33,602 nt of DNA from an uncultured Oscillospiraceae bacterium (GTDB lineage Bacteria; Bacillota; Clostridia; Oscillospirales; Oscillospiraceae): positions 1 to 33,602 of the forward strand of contig CANQRQ010000025.1 of the NCBI GenBank assembly GCA_947626315.1. The letters are read 5' to 3'. Both the position numbers and the translations under genes were made by a program. A model generated the notes under the pieces. It saw only the letters and a list, made by a program, of their open reading frames with translations, did not search any database and had not been told where the DNA came from. How positions within the stretch are numbered: the stretch's first letter is position 1; each line of letters starts with the position of its first letter. Shown here piece by piece: positions 22,394 to 30,746 of this stretch.

Positions 22394-23590
22394 CTATTTC
22401 AGCTTTTTTCGCAGCAGAAGCCAGACCGCCGCGGCCAGCCCCGCCTCCAGGGGATAGGCCAGGAAGAGCAGCTGCCCCACAGCCTGGGCGGTCTCCTCGG
22501 CCTGACGCCAAGCCTCCCCGGTGCCCACCCGGATGGGCAGGCAGGTATCCGTCGCCGGATAGAGCACAGAGACCGCGTTCTGGTTGCGGTGCCGGTAGCT
22601 GCAGACGGTCTCTCCCTCCCGGTTGACGATGAAGCGCAGGCTGTAGTCCCGCTCCTCCGGAAGCGCCTGGCCCTCCTCCCGGGAGATATAGGCCACAAAG
22701 TCCGCATAGTTGTCAAAAAGCAGGTCCTTTCGGTAAAGGCCGGTGTCCGTGGCCAGAAGCACATGGAAGGGCACAGTAGCCAGCATGGCCAGGGCGGCAA
22801 ACAGGGCGCAGCGGCGCGCCAGCCGGTCCTGGGCCCGCTGCCGCTCCGTGCGGGGGAAGAAGGGCAGCCGCCGGCGGATAAGGACGTTGATCCCGGCGGC
22901 CAGGAGCAGGAAGACCGTACCGGACAGCGTGCCGTACAGGGGCCAGCTCAGGCCCCGGAGCCCCACCAGCCGGGACAGCCCGGCGGCGACGGCTTTCATG
23001 GGGAGGAGCAGCAGAGGCAGCGCCGCCCCGGTGAGGGCCGCGACGAGCAGATAGACCCGGCCGCCCCAGAGCGCCAGCTTCCGCTTGCTCTCCTCCACCG
23101 CTTCCCCCTCAAAATCCTCTCCCAGGGCGTTGAAGGCCAGGGCCAGGAACACCGCCTCCAGAACGGCGGCGCTCAGGAGAAACAGACAGGCCACATAGAA
23201 GCCCAGTTCCGCCCGGTTCAGGGCGTTGCAGATGGCGGCGGCGGGAACGCTCAGCAGGGCCAGCCCGGCGGCGGCCAGACTGCGGATCAGAAAGCCGCCG
23301 GTGCAGCGGCGCAGGAGATTTTGCAGCTCCCGCTCCGTCCGGGCCGCCGCCCGCTCCGCATAGGCGGGGCCGGGCTCCGCCCGCCGCTCGCCCCGGAGCA
23401 GCTCGTCGGCAGTGACGCCGAAAAGCTCCGCCAAAGCGGGGATCAGGCTCAGGTCCGGGAGCGTCTCCTCCCGCTCCCAGCGGCTCACCGCCTTATCGGA
23501 CACGCCCAGGCGCTCCGCCAGCTCCCGCTGGGTCAGGCCCTGGGCCCGGCGCAGAGCCGCGATAAAAGAGCCGATGCTTTTCTTTTCCAT
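22394..23590 (-). CDS. XRE-type regulator fused to a membrane domain
   Basis: A 398-residue protein. Residues 5-62 are a Cro/CI-type helix-turn-helix (IGSFIAALRRAQGLTQRELA, SDKAVSRWEREETLPDLSL). From about residue 100 to the end are some seven hydrophobic segments (for example SLAAAGLALLSVPAAAIC, LYGTLSGTVFLLLAAGINVL, CALFAALAMLATVPFHVLLA), with an extracytoplasmic-looking stretch near 310-370 rich in charged residues. This layout is common among uncharacterised Clostridia regulators that may sense the envelope. AAGGAG is 9-10 bases before the ATG. A weak promoter (TGGTAGAGT, -10 at 23639-23644) lies upstream. It precedes the VanY-like gene, a possible target. Confidence 0.82.
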   Translation of the reverse strand: MEKKSIGSFIAALRRAQGLTQRELAERLGVSDKAVSRWEREETLPDLSLIPALAELFGVTADELLRGERRAEPGPAYAERAAARTERELQNLLRRCTGGFLIRSLAAAGLALLSVPAAAICNALNRAELGFYVACLFLLSAAVLEAVFLALAFNALGEDFEGEAVEESKRKLALWGGRVYLLVAALTGAALPLLLLPMKAVAAGLSRLVGLRGLSWPLYGTLSGTVFLLLAAGINVLIRRRLPFFPRTERQRAQDRLARRCALFAALAMLATVPFHVLLATDTGLYRKDLLFDNYADFVAYISREEGQALPEERDYSLRFIVNREGETVCSYRHRNQNAVSVLYPATDTCLPIRVGTGEAWRQAEETAQAVGQLLFLAYPLEAGLAAAVWLLLRKKLK

Positions 23591-23731
23591 AGGAATTCGT
23601 CTCCTTCTTTTAAGATGCCGAAGGCCTCCGGTGCTTTTACTCTACCATTCCGGCAGAAAAAAGACCAGCCCGCAGACCGAAAATCTCTCCCGGAAACCGA
23701 GAATTGACGAAAACCGACGGAACGCACAGCA

Positions 23732-23764
23732 AAAAAGGACCGACCAAAAAGGCCGGTCCTTTTT
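23732..23764. terminator. Bidirectional terminator
   Basis: AAAAAGGACCG (23732-23742) pairs with CGGTCCTTTTT (23754-23764); loop of 11 with two more G-C pairs. Read on the minus strand it ends the CD1247-like gene 21 bases after its stop with a T run. Confidence 0.85.
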
Positions 23765-23785
23765 CTGTATGCGTCTATAGGCCGT

Positions 23786-24241
23786 TCAAGGCTCTTCGTC
23801 GTCCTCGTCCAGGTCGAACTCCAGGGTCTCGCCGCAGCCGGGGCACTGGATGGAGCCCTGGTTCAGCGTGTCCTCGTCAAAGCTCAGCTCCTGGCCGCAG
23901 TGGGGGCAGGTGACGTCGTATATCACGCCGTCAAATTCCGGCTCTTCGTCCCCGTCCTCCGTCCCGGCGCAGCCGGGGCAGCCGCCGCAGGGGCTGTCCT
24001 CCGGGTCGTCCGGCATGTCCAGCTGGCAGGTCAGCTCCTCCAGGTAGCTCAGGTCCTCGCTGATCTCGTCCAGCGCGCCGGCAAAGTCCAGATCCGAGGC
24101 CTGCAGGTCCTCCAGCTCGTGGGCCATATCGGCCAGCAGATCCGTCAGCGCCGCCCAGAGCCGGCCTTCCTTGGAGTCAGGCTGTACGCCCAGCCCCTCG
24201 GCCAGGCCCTTGAGGTACGCGGCTTTCTCTACGACAGTCAT
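23786..24241 (-). CDS. CD1247-like protein with C-terminal zinc ribbon
   Basis: A 151-residue acidic cytoplasmic protein. The N-terminal 75 residues (MTVVEKAAYLKGLAEGLGV through LEDLQASDLDFAGALDEISEDL, helical, coiled-coil-like) match the Clostridia family known as CD1247 N-terminal domain proteins. An acidic linker with CGGCPGCAG follows, then a zinc-ribbon-like unit CPHCGQELSFDEDTLNQ and CPGCGETLEFD, with two CxxC pairs. The C-terminus is DEDDEEP. Function unknown; it could bind RNA polymerase or another nucleic-acid complex, but that is only suggested by the fold. AAAGGAGG is 7 bases before the ATG. Monocistronic between a repeat element and a terminator. Confidence 0.85.
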   Translation of the reverse strand: MTVVEKAAYLKGLAEGLGVQPDSKEGRLWAALTDLLADMAHELEDLQASDLDFAGALDEISEDLSYLEELTCQLDMPDDPEDSPCGGCPGCAGTEDGDEEPEFDGVIYDVTCPHCGQELSFDEDTLNQGSIQCPGCGETLEFDLDEDDEEP

Positions 24242-24294
24242 CCCAAAGCCTCCTTTACGGGGAACAAGTCAAGTTTCAGCTCAAGTTTACCAGA

Positions 24295-24604
24295 CTGTAG
24301 ACAAAGTTTCATTGCCTTCGCCGCAGAGCGGCGAAAAAAGTTTAAATCGTTTTTGAGGCAGCTTTGCCGCCTCAAAAACACTCTAAGGCGAGCAAGGCGA
24401 GCCCTCGCGCCGACCAAACGGGGCAACGCCCCTGCGATAAGCGCGAGTATCTCAAATGCGAGCCCAACGTAGCGCCCGCAGGCGCATTTCGGAGGCCAAC
24501 CGCCCGAAGGGCGGCTCTTAGGCCGGAGATAAGTGGGTCGCATTTGAAGCGTGTCGCCTTTTGCGACACGCTCAGTTTACCCGGCTTCCACTGAAAATAA
24601 ACGC
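24295..24604. repeat. Multi-hairpin intergenic element
   Basis: No gene is supported. The stretch is packed with perfect hairpins: TTCGCCGC-AGA-GCGGCGAA (24317-24335); TTTTTGAGGC with GCCTCAAAAA (24350-24359 with 24369-24378); GGGGC-AAC-GCCCC (from 24420); GCGCC-CGCA-GGCGC (about 24471-24485); CCGCCC-GAA-GGGCGG (about 24500-24514). A 10-bp pair TCAAATGCGA (24452-24461) with TCGCATTTGA (24538-24547) encloses the last two. AGCGTGTCGC (24548-24557) pairs with 24563-24572 and may act as the efp terminator. The pattern suggests a dispersed structured repeat or RNA; I believe similar sequence occurs widely in related genomes but could not check. Confidence 0.65.
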
Positions 24605-25162
24605 TCAGGCTCTGGACAGATACTCGCCGGTGCGGGTATCCACCCGGATCTTTTCGCCCCGGTCGATGAACAGGGGGACTTTGATTTCCGCGCCGGTCTC
24701 CAGCGTGGCGGGCTTGGTGGCGTTGGTGGCGGTGTTGCCGGCAAAGCCCGGGTCCGTATCGGTGACCTCCAGCTCCACAAAGAAGGGGGGCTCCACGTTG
24801 AAAACCTTGCCCTTATAGGAGTAGATGGTGCACTCCATGTTCTCCTTGACGAACTTGAAATTGTCGCCCAGGACGGACTGATCCACCGGCTCCAGCTCAT
24901 AGGTCTCCGGGTTCATAAAGTAGTACAGGTTGCCGTCGGAATAGCTGTACTCCATGGTCATCCGGTCCACGGTGGCGTTCTCAAACTTCGCGGTGGGGTT
25001 GAAGGAAGTTTCCGTGACGGCGCCGGTAATGACGTTCTTCATCTTGGTGCGCACGAAGGCGGCGCCCTTGCCGGGCTTCACGTGCTGAAACTCCACCACC
25101 TGCATGACCTGGCCGTCCATCTCAAAGGTGACGCCGTTTCTAAAATCGCCTGCTGTGATCAT
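24605..25162 (-). CDS. efp: Elongation factor P
   Basis: Translation factor that relieves ribosome stalling at consecutive prolines. The 185 residues give the usual three beta-barrel domains: [19 protein letters not shown], the loop [13 protein letters not shown] with K32 at the position that is modified in many bacteria, then the OB domains ending in [23 protein letters not shown] lies upstream of the ATG, and a separate promoter at 25220-25248 serves it. It follows the Xaa-Pro peptidase gene, the same neighbour pair seen in Bacillus (yqhT-efp). No modification enzyme gene is in the window. Confidence 0.96.
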   Translation of the reverse strand: MITAGDFRNGVTFEMDGQVMQVVEFQHVKPGKGAAFVRTKMKNVITGAVTETSFNPTAKFENATVDRMTMEYSYSDGNLYYFMNPETYELEPVDQSVLGDNFKFVKENMECTIYSYKGKVFNVEPPFFVELEVTDTDPGFAGNTATNATKPATLETGAEIKVPLFIDRGEKIRVDTRTGEYLSRA

Positions 25163-25219
25163 AAAAGGGACCTCCCGATCAAAAATTTATAAAAGGTTAT
25201 AGATACATTAAGCCCTGCT

Positions 25220-25248
25220 ATTTTACAGTATATCCGCCGTTTTTGCAA
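25220..25248 (-). promoter_or_regulatory. Promoter of efp
   Basis: TTGCAA (25243-25248, minus strand), 17 bases, TAAAAT (25220-25225). The leader is about 50 bases and A+T-rich. It lets efp be made independently of the upstream signalling operon. Confidence 0.7.
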
Positions 25249-25293
25249 GTCTTATTTCCGTATTCGCGAAAAAACGGCCTTTCCCGGGGAAAT

Positions 25294-26364
25294 TTACAGG
25301 ATGATCAGGTCTTTCGGCGCCCGGGTGAGCAGCTCGCAGCCCTCCTGCCGGAGCACCATGACGTCCTCGATACGGACGCCGAAACGGCCGGGGAGATAGA
25401 TGCCCGGCTCCGCGCTGACCACCGCGCTCTCCGGCATGGGAACCGTGCCGCTGGGGGAGGCGCCGGGGGCCTCGTGGATGTCCAGGCCCAGGCTGTGGCC
25501 GAAGCCGTGGCCGAAATAGGCCCCATAGCCCGCGTCGGCGATCACCTTCCGGGCGGCGCCGTCGATTTTCTTGCCGGGGATGCCTGCCCGGGCGGCGGCG
25601 ATCCCCGCCAGCTGGGCCTTGAGGACGATGTCGTAGACCTGGCGCATCTCCTCGGTGGCGTGGCCCACGGCCACGGTGCGGGTCATGTCGGAGCAGTAGC
25701 CGTCCTTCAGGGAGCCGAAATCCATGGTGACGAAATCCCCGTCTTGGATCACCTCGTCCCCGGGGACCCCGTGAGGCATGCTGGTTTTGGCGCCGGTGAC
25801 CACGATGGGGTCAAAGGAGTTGCCCTCGCTGCCGTGGCGCAGCATCCGGTAGACCAGCTCCGCCGCCACCTGCCGCTCGGTCATGCCGGGCCTGATCAGG
25901 GGCAGAGTCTCCTCCAGGGCGGCCTCGCTGATGCGCTGGGCCTGGGTCATGCTTTTCAGCTCCTCGTCCGTCTTGGAGGCCCGGAGCCGGGAGAAAATGC
26001 GCTGGGCGGGCTTGAAGGAACAGCCCAGCCGCTGCTCCAGGGCCAGGAAGCGGCCGTGGCTCAGGGTCTCCTCCTCCGCGCCCAGGGACTCCACCCCGGC
26101 CTCCGCCAGGTCCGCCTTGAGCAGCGCCAGGCCCGGGTGCTCCCGGTCGTACAGCTGCACCCGGACGCAGTCCGGCGCGGCCTGGGAGGCCGCCTCGATG
26201 TAGCGGGAGTCGGTGATCAGCCAGGCCTGCCGCCGGGCGACCAGCACGTAGCCGTCCGTAAAGGGGAATCCGGCGGCATAGCGCTGGTTCTTCTCCCCCA
26301 CGATCAGCACGGCGTCCAGGCCCTCCCGGGCCAGCTCTTCCTGAATTCTCGCGATGTTGTTCAT
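25294..26364 (-). CDS. Xaa-Pro peptidase, M24B family
   Basis: Cytoplasmic metallopeptidase that removes residues next to proline (aminopeptidase P or prolidase type), 356 residues. The pita-bread domain shows all five metal ligands: D215 in MDFGS, D226 in CSDMTRT, H290 in GFGHSLG, E319 in SAEPGIY and E333 in VRIEDV. The N-terminal 125 residues form the creatinase-like domain. ATG 26364 overlaps the stop of the kinase gene (ATGA). The split between aminopeptidase P and prolidase cannot be made here. Its link to efp is conserved in Firmicutes. Confidence 0.92.
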   Translation of the reverse strand: MNNIARIQEELAREGLDAVLIVGEKNQRYAAGFPFTDGYVLVARRQAWLITDSRYIEAASQAAPDCVRVQLYDREHPGLALLKADLAEAGVESLGAEEETLSHGRFLALEQRLGCSFKPAQRIFSRLRASKTDEELKSMTQAQRISEAALEETLPLIRPGMTERQVAAELVYRMLRHGSEGNSFDPIVVTGAKTSMPHGVPGDEVIQDGDFVTMDFGSLKDGYCSDMTRTVAVGHATEEMRQVYDIVLKAQLAGIAAARAGIPGKKIDGAARKVIADAGYGAYFGHGFGHSLGLDIHEAPGASPSGTVPMPESAVVSAEPGIYLPGRFGVRIEDVMVLRQEGCELLTRAPKDLIIL

Positions 26365-27764
26365 ATACCTGTTTCCTCCGGTGTCGCCAGCGGGAAGCTC
26401 ACCACAAAACGGGAGCCCTGCGGCTTATTTTGTCCGACCGTGATGCTGCCGCCGTAGGCCAGCACCGCGTCGTGTACAATGCTTAATCCCAGACCGCTGC
26501 CCCCGGCTTCCCGGGAGCGGGCCTTGTCCACCCGGTAAAAGCGGGAGAAGATGTTGGGCCGGTCCTCCTCGGGGATGCCGATGCCCGTGTCCTCCACACT
26601 GAGCTGGACCGTGTCCTCCAGCGCCTGAAGGCGCAGAATGACGCTGCCCTCGGGCACGTTGTATTTGATGGCGTTCTCGATCAGGTTGAAGATGATCTGG
26701 AAAATGTGGTCCTGGGTGGCCATGACCACGCAGCCCTCGTCCAGCTCGCTGTGGATGTGGACCTGCCGCTCCTTGGCCAGGGGCCGCAGGAAAACCAGCG
26801 CGTCCAGCGCCGCCTGCTTCACGTCCACCGGCTCCGGCGTCAGCTTCACCGTGGTGTCGTCCAGCCGGGAGAGGGACAGCAGCTTCTCGGTGGTCCGCTG
26901 GAGGCGCTGGGCCTCGTTGCCGATGTCGGTGACGAACTCCCGGACCGTGGCCGGGTCCATCCCCTCGTTCTGCACGATGCTGTCCGCCAGCAGGCGGATG
27001 GAGGCCAGGGGCGTTTTCAACTCGTGGGAGGCGTCGGACACGAAACGGCGGCGCTGCTGCTCCGTGCTCTCCAGCCGCTCGGTCAGCAGGTTGAACTCGG
27101 CGCCCAGCTCGGCGATCTCGTCCTGCCCCCGGATCGGATGGCGGTAGCTGTAGTCCCCGGCGGCCACCACCCGCATGGAGAGCACCAGCTCCCGCAGCCG
27201 GCGCATGATCAGCGCCATGAACAGGCAGGCGGTCAGCAGGGCAAAGGAGCCGATGACCACCGACAGGGTGCGGATGCGGCTTTGAAAGGAGAGGATGATC
27301 TCCGCCCGCTCGGCGTCGTGCTCGCAGAGGTATACCGCGCCGGTGATGGCCCCCTGGGAGCTCATGGGCATGGCGATGCCGCAGGAGAAGGCCGAATCGG
27401 AAAAGAGGGGGTGAAACACCGTCTGGCTGCGGGTGATGGCGGTGTAGACATCCGGAATATCCGTGACGACGCCGGTGGGCCCGCCGCTGTCATAGAGCAC
27501 CAGGCCCTCGTCGTCGGTCACCAGGATCCGGGAAAAACCGCCGATATCCAGAAACCGCAGCACCTCCGCGATACTCTCCCGGTTGAGCCGGTCCAGGCTG
27601 GAGAGGGAGGAGGAGAGCACCGCCGCCTGACCGGTGAGAGAGCTGCGCTTCTCCTCCAGCACCGCGTCCCGGGAGGAGATGATGGGGTAGGTGTTCAGCA
27701 GCACCAGCAGCAGCACCAGCAAAACGGTCACAAAGGCGATAAATTGAACGCGAAGACTGCGCAT
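26361..27764 (-). CDS. Membrane sensor histidine kinase
   Basis: Sensor kinase of 467 residues. A first membrane segment (FIAFVTVLLVLLLVLLNTY, 9-26), an extracytoplasmic PAS-like domain of about 140 residues, a second segment (VVIGSFALLTACLFMALIM), HAMP, then HisKA with H247 in SDASHELKTPLASIRLL. The ATPase domain has NLIENAIKYN (N box), EDTGIGIPEED (G1), IFSRFYRVD (F) and GGSGLGLSIV (G2). The layout resembles WalK/PhoR-like kinases but lacks an internal cytoplasmic PAS. GAGGAGG overlaps the end of the response regulator gene. It is 12 bases after that gene, its evident partner. Stimulus unknown. Confidence 0.93.
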   Translation of the reverse strand: MRSLRVQFIAFVTVLLVLLLVLLNTYPIISSRDAVLEEKRSSLTGQAAVLSSSLSSLDRLNRESIAEVLRFLDIGGFSRILVTDDEGLVLYDSGGPTGVVTDIPDVYTAITRSQTVFHPLFSDSAFSCGIAMPMSSQGAITGAVYLCEHDAERAEIILSFQSRIRTLSVVIGSFALLTACLFMALIMRRLRELVLSMRVVAAGDYSYRHPIRGQDEIAELGAEFNLLTERLESTEQQRRRFVSDASHELKTPLASIRLLADSIVQNEGMDPATVREFVTDIGNEAQRLQRTTEKLLSLSRLDDTTVKLTPEPVDVKQAALDALVFLRPLAKERQVHIHSELDEGCVVMATQDHIFQIIFNLIENAIKYNVPEGSVILRLQALEDTVQLSVEDTGIGIPEEDRPNIFSRFYRVDKARSREAGGSGLGLSIVHDAVLAYGGSITVGQNKPQGSRFVVSFPLATPEETGI

Positions 27765-27776
27765 GCGCCTGCCTCC

Positions 27777-28460
27777 TCAGTCGGCGAAGTAGTAGCCCAC
27801 GCCCCACTTGGTGATGATATACTGGGGCTTGGCCGGATTCAGCTCCAGCTTCTCCCGGAGCCGGCGAATGTGCACGTCCACCGTGCGGGTGTCCCCCTGG
27901 TAGTCGTAGCCCCAGACCAGATCCAGCAGGCTCTCCCGGCTGTACACCCGGCCGGGGTTCTTCATCAGGAAGAGGATCAGGTCAAACTCCTTCATGGTCA
28001 GCTCGATAGGCGTCCCGGATTTGAAGGCGGCCCGGCGCTGCTCGTCCACCGAGATGTGGCCCTTTTGCAGAATGGGGGAGGCGCTCTCCGCGGGGGCGGC
28101 GATGGAGGCCCGGCGGAGCAGGGCCCGCACCCGGGCCTTCAGCTCCAGAATGTTGAAAGGTTTAGTGATATAGTCGTCCGCTCCAGACTCAAAGCCCACC
28201 AGCAGATCGGCGTTTTCGCTGCGGGCGGTGAGCATGATGATGGGCACGGTGGAAAAGCTCCGGATCTCCTGGCAGACCTGCAGCCCGTCCTTCTTGGGCA
28301 TCATCAGGTCCAGAATGATCAAATCGTAGCTGCCGGACCGGGCCATGGACAGGGCGGTCTCCCCGTCGTAGCAGGCGTCTACCGTGTAGCCCTCGCTCTC
28401 CAGATTGAATTTGATCCCCTTGACCAGCAGGGCCTCGTCGTCTACTACCAGAATTTTCAT
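27777..28460 (-). CDS. OmpR-family response regulator
   Basis: A 227-residue DNA-binding response regulator. Receiver domain 1-118 with acidic pocket D7 and D8, phospho-acceptor D51 in LIILDLMMP, T in MLTARSE and K in ITKPFN. A winged helix follows (TPIELTMKEFDLILFLMKN, VYSRESLLDLVWGYDYQGDTRTVDVHIRRLREKL). It overlaps the ComEA-like gene upstream by 4 bases (ATGA) and precedes the kinase. The sequence is close to the PhoB/WalR-type subfamily; target genes are not evident. Confidence 0.94.
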   Translation of the reverse strand: MKILVVDDEALLVKGIKFNLESEGYTVDACYDGETALSMARSGSYDLIILDLMMPKKDGLQVCQEIRSFSTVPIIMLTARSENADLLVGFESGADDYITKPFNILELKARVRALLRRASIAAPAESASPILQKGHISVDEQRRAAFKSGTPIELTMKEFDLILFLMKNPGRVYSRESLLDLVWGYDYQGDTRTVDVHIRRLREKLELNPAKPQYIITKWGVGYYFAD

Positions 28461-28849
28461 GGCTTGTCTCCAATCGTGATCAGATTTGCCAGGGCCTCGT
28501 ACCGGACCGGCCCGATCCCCGGGACCTGCAGCAGCTCCTCCGGGCTTTCAAAGGGGCCGTTGGCCGCCCGGTAGTCCAAAATGGCCTGGGAGAGCACCTG
28601 CCCGATCCCGGGCAGCAGGGACAGCTCCTCCAAAGAGGCGCTGTTCAGATCGACCTTCTGCCCCGGCAGCAGTTCCGTGGGCAGACGGCCCGGCTCGTCC
28701 CGCCCGGTCAGCAGCTCCGCCTCGGAGACCGGCCGGGCCGCGGCGGCGACCTCCCCCTCTGCCGGGAGACGCAGGGTCCTGGCCAGGCTGACGCAGAGGA
28801 AAAGGAGGCAGGCTGCCAGGGAGAGAAGCAGGGCTCTTTTTCGGCTCAT
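28457..28849 (-). CDS. ComEA-like helix-hairpin-helix membrane protein
   Basis: A 130-residue protein: one N-terminal membrane segment (ALLLSLAACLLFLCVSL) and a C-terminal DNA-binding helix-hairpin-helix pair, KVDLNSASLEELSLLPGIGQ and SPEELLQVPGIGPVRYEAL. ComEA binds incoming DNA outside the cell during transformation; this version is shorter than Bacillus ComEA and has no SLBB domain. I start at ATG 28849, where GGGAG is 8 bases ahead; the frame is open further upstream through the divergent promoter region, without support. It heads the signalling operon by overlap with the response regulator gene. ComEC or ComF genes are not in the window. Confidence 0.84.
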   Translation of the reverse strand: MSRKRALLLSLAACLLFLCVSLARTLRLPAEGEVAAAARPVSEAELLTGRDEPGRLPTELLPGQKVDLNSASLEELSLLPGIGQVLSQAILDYRAANGPFESPEELLQVPGIGPVRYEALANLITIGDKP

Positions 28850-28916
28850 GGGCGTTTCTCCCTTTTCTGTGGGAAATTTTTGAAGAAATCTTAATGGAAT
28901 CGGAGAAGTTTTCCGG

Positions 28917-28945
28917 TTGCAATTCCGAACATCCCCTATTATAAT
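28917..28945 (+). promoter_or_regulatory. Promoter of the D,D-carboxypeptidase gene
   Basis: TTGCAA (28917-28922), 17 bases, perfect TATAAT (28940-28945). On the other strand an extended -10 (TGGTATAGT) near 28950-28960 may drive the comEA-like operon, which would give overlapping divergent promoters. Confidence 0.7.
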
Positions 28946-28986
28946 AATTATACTATACCACATTCCTGGAAAAACGGGAGAAAAAA

Positions 28987-30393
28987 ATGAAAAAATTCAG
29001 ACTTTTCTCATTTGTGCTGCTGATCAGCCTGCTGTTTACCCTGTTTACCCCCGCCGCCTTTGCCCTGGAGAACCCGGAGGTGCCGGCCAAGGCGGCGGTG
29101 CTGGTGGATCTGAACTCAGGACGGATCCTTTACGAGCAGAACAAGGACGAGCAGCGGGCCCCCGCCAGCCTCACCAAGGTCATGACGGTCCTGCTGGCCC
29201 TGGAGGCCCTGGACCGGGGGGAGATCGCCCTGGACACGGTGATCACCGCCCAGGAGGACTGCCGCACCGGCATGGCGGAGGACAGCAGCACCTCCGGCAT
29301 TATGCCCGGCACCCAGGTGAGCTTCCAGGAGCTGCTCTACTGCGCCATGCTCCAGTCGGCCAACGAGGCCTGCAACATCATGGGCGAATACCTGGCCGGG
29401 AGCATCAGCGCCTGGGTGGACCGGATGAACGCCCGGGCCCAGGAGCTGGGCTGCGTCAACACCCATTTTTCCACCACCAACGGCCTGCCCCCCGCCGAGG
29501 GGGAGCAGCACTACAGCTCCGCCTATGACCTGTACCTGATCACCAGGGAGGCGCTGAAGTTCCCCCAGTTTCTGGAAATCGCCTGCACGGAGAGCTACCA
29601 GCCCCAGTTTACCGGCGTGAACAACGGGGAGCTGATCAAGAGCAGCAATGCCCTCATGTACCCCACCGAGTACTACGGCGGGGACCGCTATGTGTATGAG
29701 TACGCCGCCGGCGTCAAGACCGGCTTCACCCAGGCCGCCGGGTACTGCCTGATCTCCACCGCGGAAAAGGACGGCGTCCGCCTGCTGGCGGTGGTGATGG
29801 GCTGCGACGGCTGGATGAACGCAGGCCTGGACGAGTACAAGAACTTTGAGGCCTCCAGGAACCTGTACGAGTGGGCCTTCAACGGCTTCTCCTATCAGTC
29901 GGTGCTCAGCACCGGCCAGGCGGTGACCACGGCGGAGGTGGAATTTGCCAAGAACGGGGACCAGGCCTCCCTGCGCCCCCAGGACAGCCTGACCGTCCTG
30001 CTGCCCAACGACACGGACCTGAGCGCCCTGCAGACGGAGGTGACGCTCTATGAGGACCGGCTCACTGCCCCGCTGGAGGCGGGGGTGGTGCTGGGCGAGG
30101 TCCGGGTGAGCCTGAACGGGGAGCATCTGGGGACGGTCCAGCTGATAAACAGCTCCGCCATCGAGCTGGCCCGGGGCGAGTTTATCCGCCAGCGGATCGG
30201 CGCCGTGCTCAGCAACGGCTGGGTCATCGCCGTGATCGTTGTCCTGCTGGTCTTCCTGCTGGGCTACACGGCTCTGGTGGTCCGCTACCGCCGGCTGCGG
30301 CGCAAGCACCTGCAGCAGCGCCGCCTGGCCGAGAAGCGCCGGAGAGAGCGGGAGATGTACCGGGAGACCGACGACTATGACAACTGGGGATAA
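28987..30393 (+). CDS. D-alanyl-D-alanine carboxypeptidase, S11 (PBP5/DacF type)
   Basis: Penicillin-binding protein that trims the terminal D-Ala of peptidoglycan pentapeptides (468 residues). Signal peptide to about residue 26 (TPAAFA-LE cleavage likely). Active-site motifs: S61-L-T-K64, S124-A-N126 and K244-T-G246 in GVKTGFTQAAGY. A C-terminal beta domain and then a real membrane span (WVIAVIVVLLVFLLGYTALVV) with a basic cytoplasmic tail (RYRRLRRKHLQQRRLAEKRRRE) follow. Most S11 enzymes use an amphipathic helix instead, so this is a firmer anchor. GGGAG precedes the ATG. It is divergent from the comEA-kinase operon. The family includes vegetative and spore-cortex enzymes; which applies is unclear. 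Confidence 0.92.
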   Translation: MKKFRLFSFVLLISLLFTLFTPAAFALENPEVPAKAAVLVDLNSGRILYEQNKDEQRAPASLTKVMTVLLALEALDRGEIALDTVITAQEDCRTGMAEDSSTSGIMPGTQVSFQELLYCAMLQSANEACNIMGEYLAGSISAWVDRMNARAQELGCVNTHFSTTNGLPPAEGEQHYSSAYDLYLITREALKFPQFLEIACTESYQPQFTGVNNGELIKSSNALMYPTEYYGGDRYVYEYAAGVKTGFTQAAGYCLISTAEKDGVRLLAVVMGCDGWMNAGLDEYKNFEASRNLYEWAFNGFSYQSVLSTGQAVTTAEVEFAKNGDQASLRPQDSLTVLLPNDTDLSALQTEVTLYEDRLTAPLEAGVVLGEVRVSLNGEHLGTVQLINSSAIELARGEFIRQRIGAVLSNGWVIAVIVVLLVFLLGYTALVVRYRRLRRKHLQQRRLAEKRRREREMYRETDDYDNWG

Positions 30394-30419
30394 AACGCCC
30401 AAATAGACGAGAAAATAGC

Positions 30420-30460
30420 GACAGCGCCCGGTTCAGCGTATAGCTGAACCGGGCGCTGTC
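30420..30460. terminator. Terminator-like hairpin, 18-bp perfect stem
   Basis: GACAGCGCCCGGTTCAGC (30420-30437) pairs perfectly with 30443-30460 around GTATA. The T runs are weak on both sides (AATTT on plus, CTATTTT on minus). It separates the convergent carboxypeptidase and DUF4236 genes. Confidence 0.75.
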
Positions 30461-30474
30461 AATTTCCGGCGATA

Positions 30475-30675
30475 TTATTTTCGCTTCTTTCCGCCGACCT
30501 TGGAGGTGTAGGTAAAGCCGGTGCCGGGCGCGGAGACGCGCACCTGCGCGCCTGTGCGGGAGTTGACGGACAGCCCGCCGTACTTGTTGCCCAGGCTGAG
30601 GCCCACGCTCTTTTTCCCTATGTTCAGCTTCACGCCCGGCGCGATTTTGATGCTCTTTCTGAAACGGAGACCCAT
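30475..30675 (-). CDS. DUF4236 small protein
   Basis: A 66-residue stand-alone DUF4236 domain: MGLRFRKSIKIAPGVKLNIGK, then KSVGLSLGNKYGGLSVNSRTG and a basic tail KVGGKKRK. The domain is usually found at the N-terminus of larger proteins; its function is unknown. I choose ATG 30675, since the longer in-frame start at 30735 would lie inside the promoter (-35 at 30730-30735). GAGGG is about 8 bases ahead. Confidence 0.85.
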   Translation of the reverse strand: MGLRFRKSIKIAPGVKLNIGKKSVGLSLGNKYGGLSVNSRTGAQVRVSAPGTGFTYTSKVGGKKRK

Positions 30676-30705
30676 GGCGTCGCCCTCTTTTCTTCTTTTT
30701 TTTCC

Positions 30706-30735
30706 AGCATACCACAAACCCGGGCCCGCCGTCAA
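30706..30735 (-). promoter_or_regulatory. Promoter of the DUF4236 gene
   Basis: TTGACG (30730-30735, minus strand), 18 bases, TATGCT (30706-30711) with TGG ahead (extended -10). It starts 12 bases beyond the end of the last ABC permease gene, which has no terminator of its own, so read-through is possible. Confidence 0.7.
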
Positions 30736-30746
30736 CCGGGATGCGC

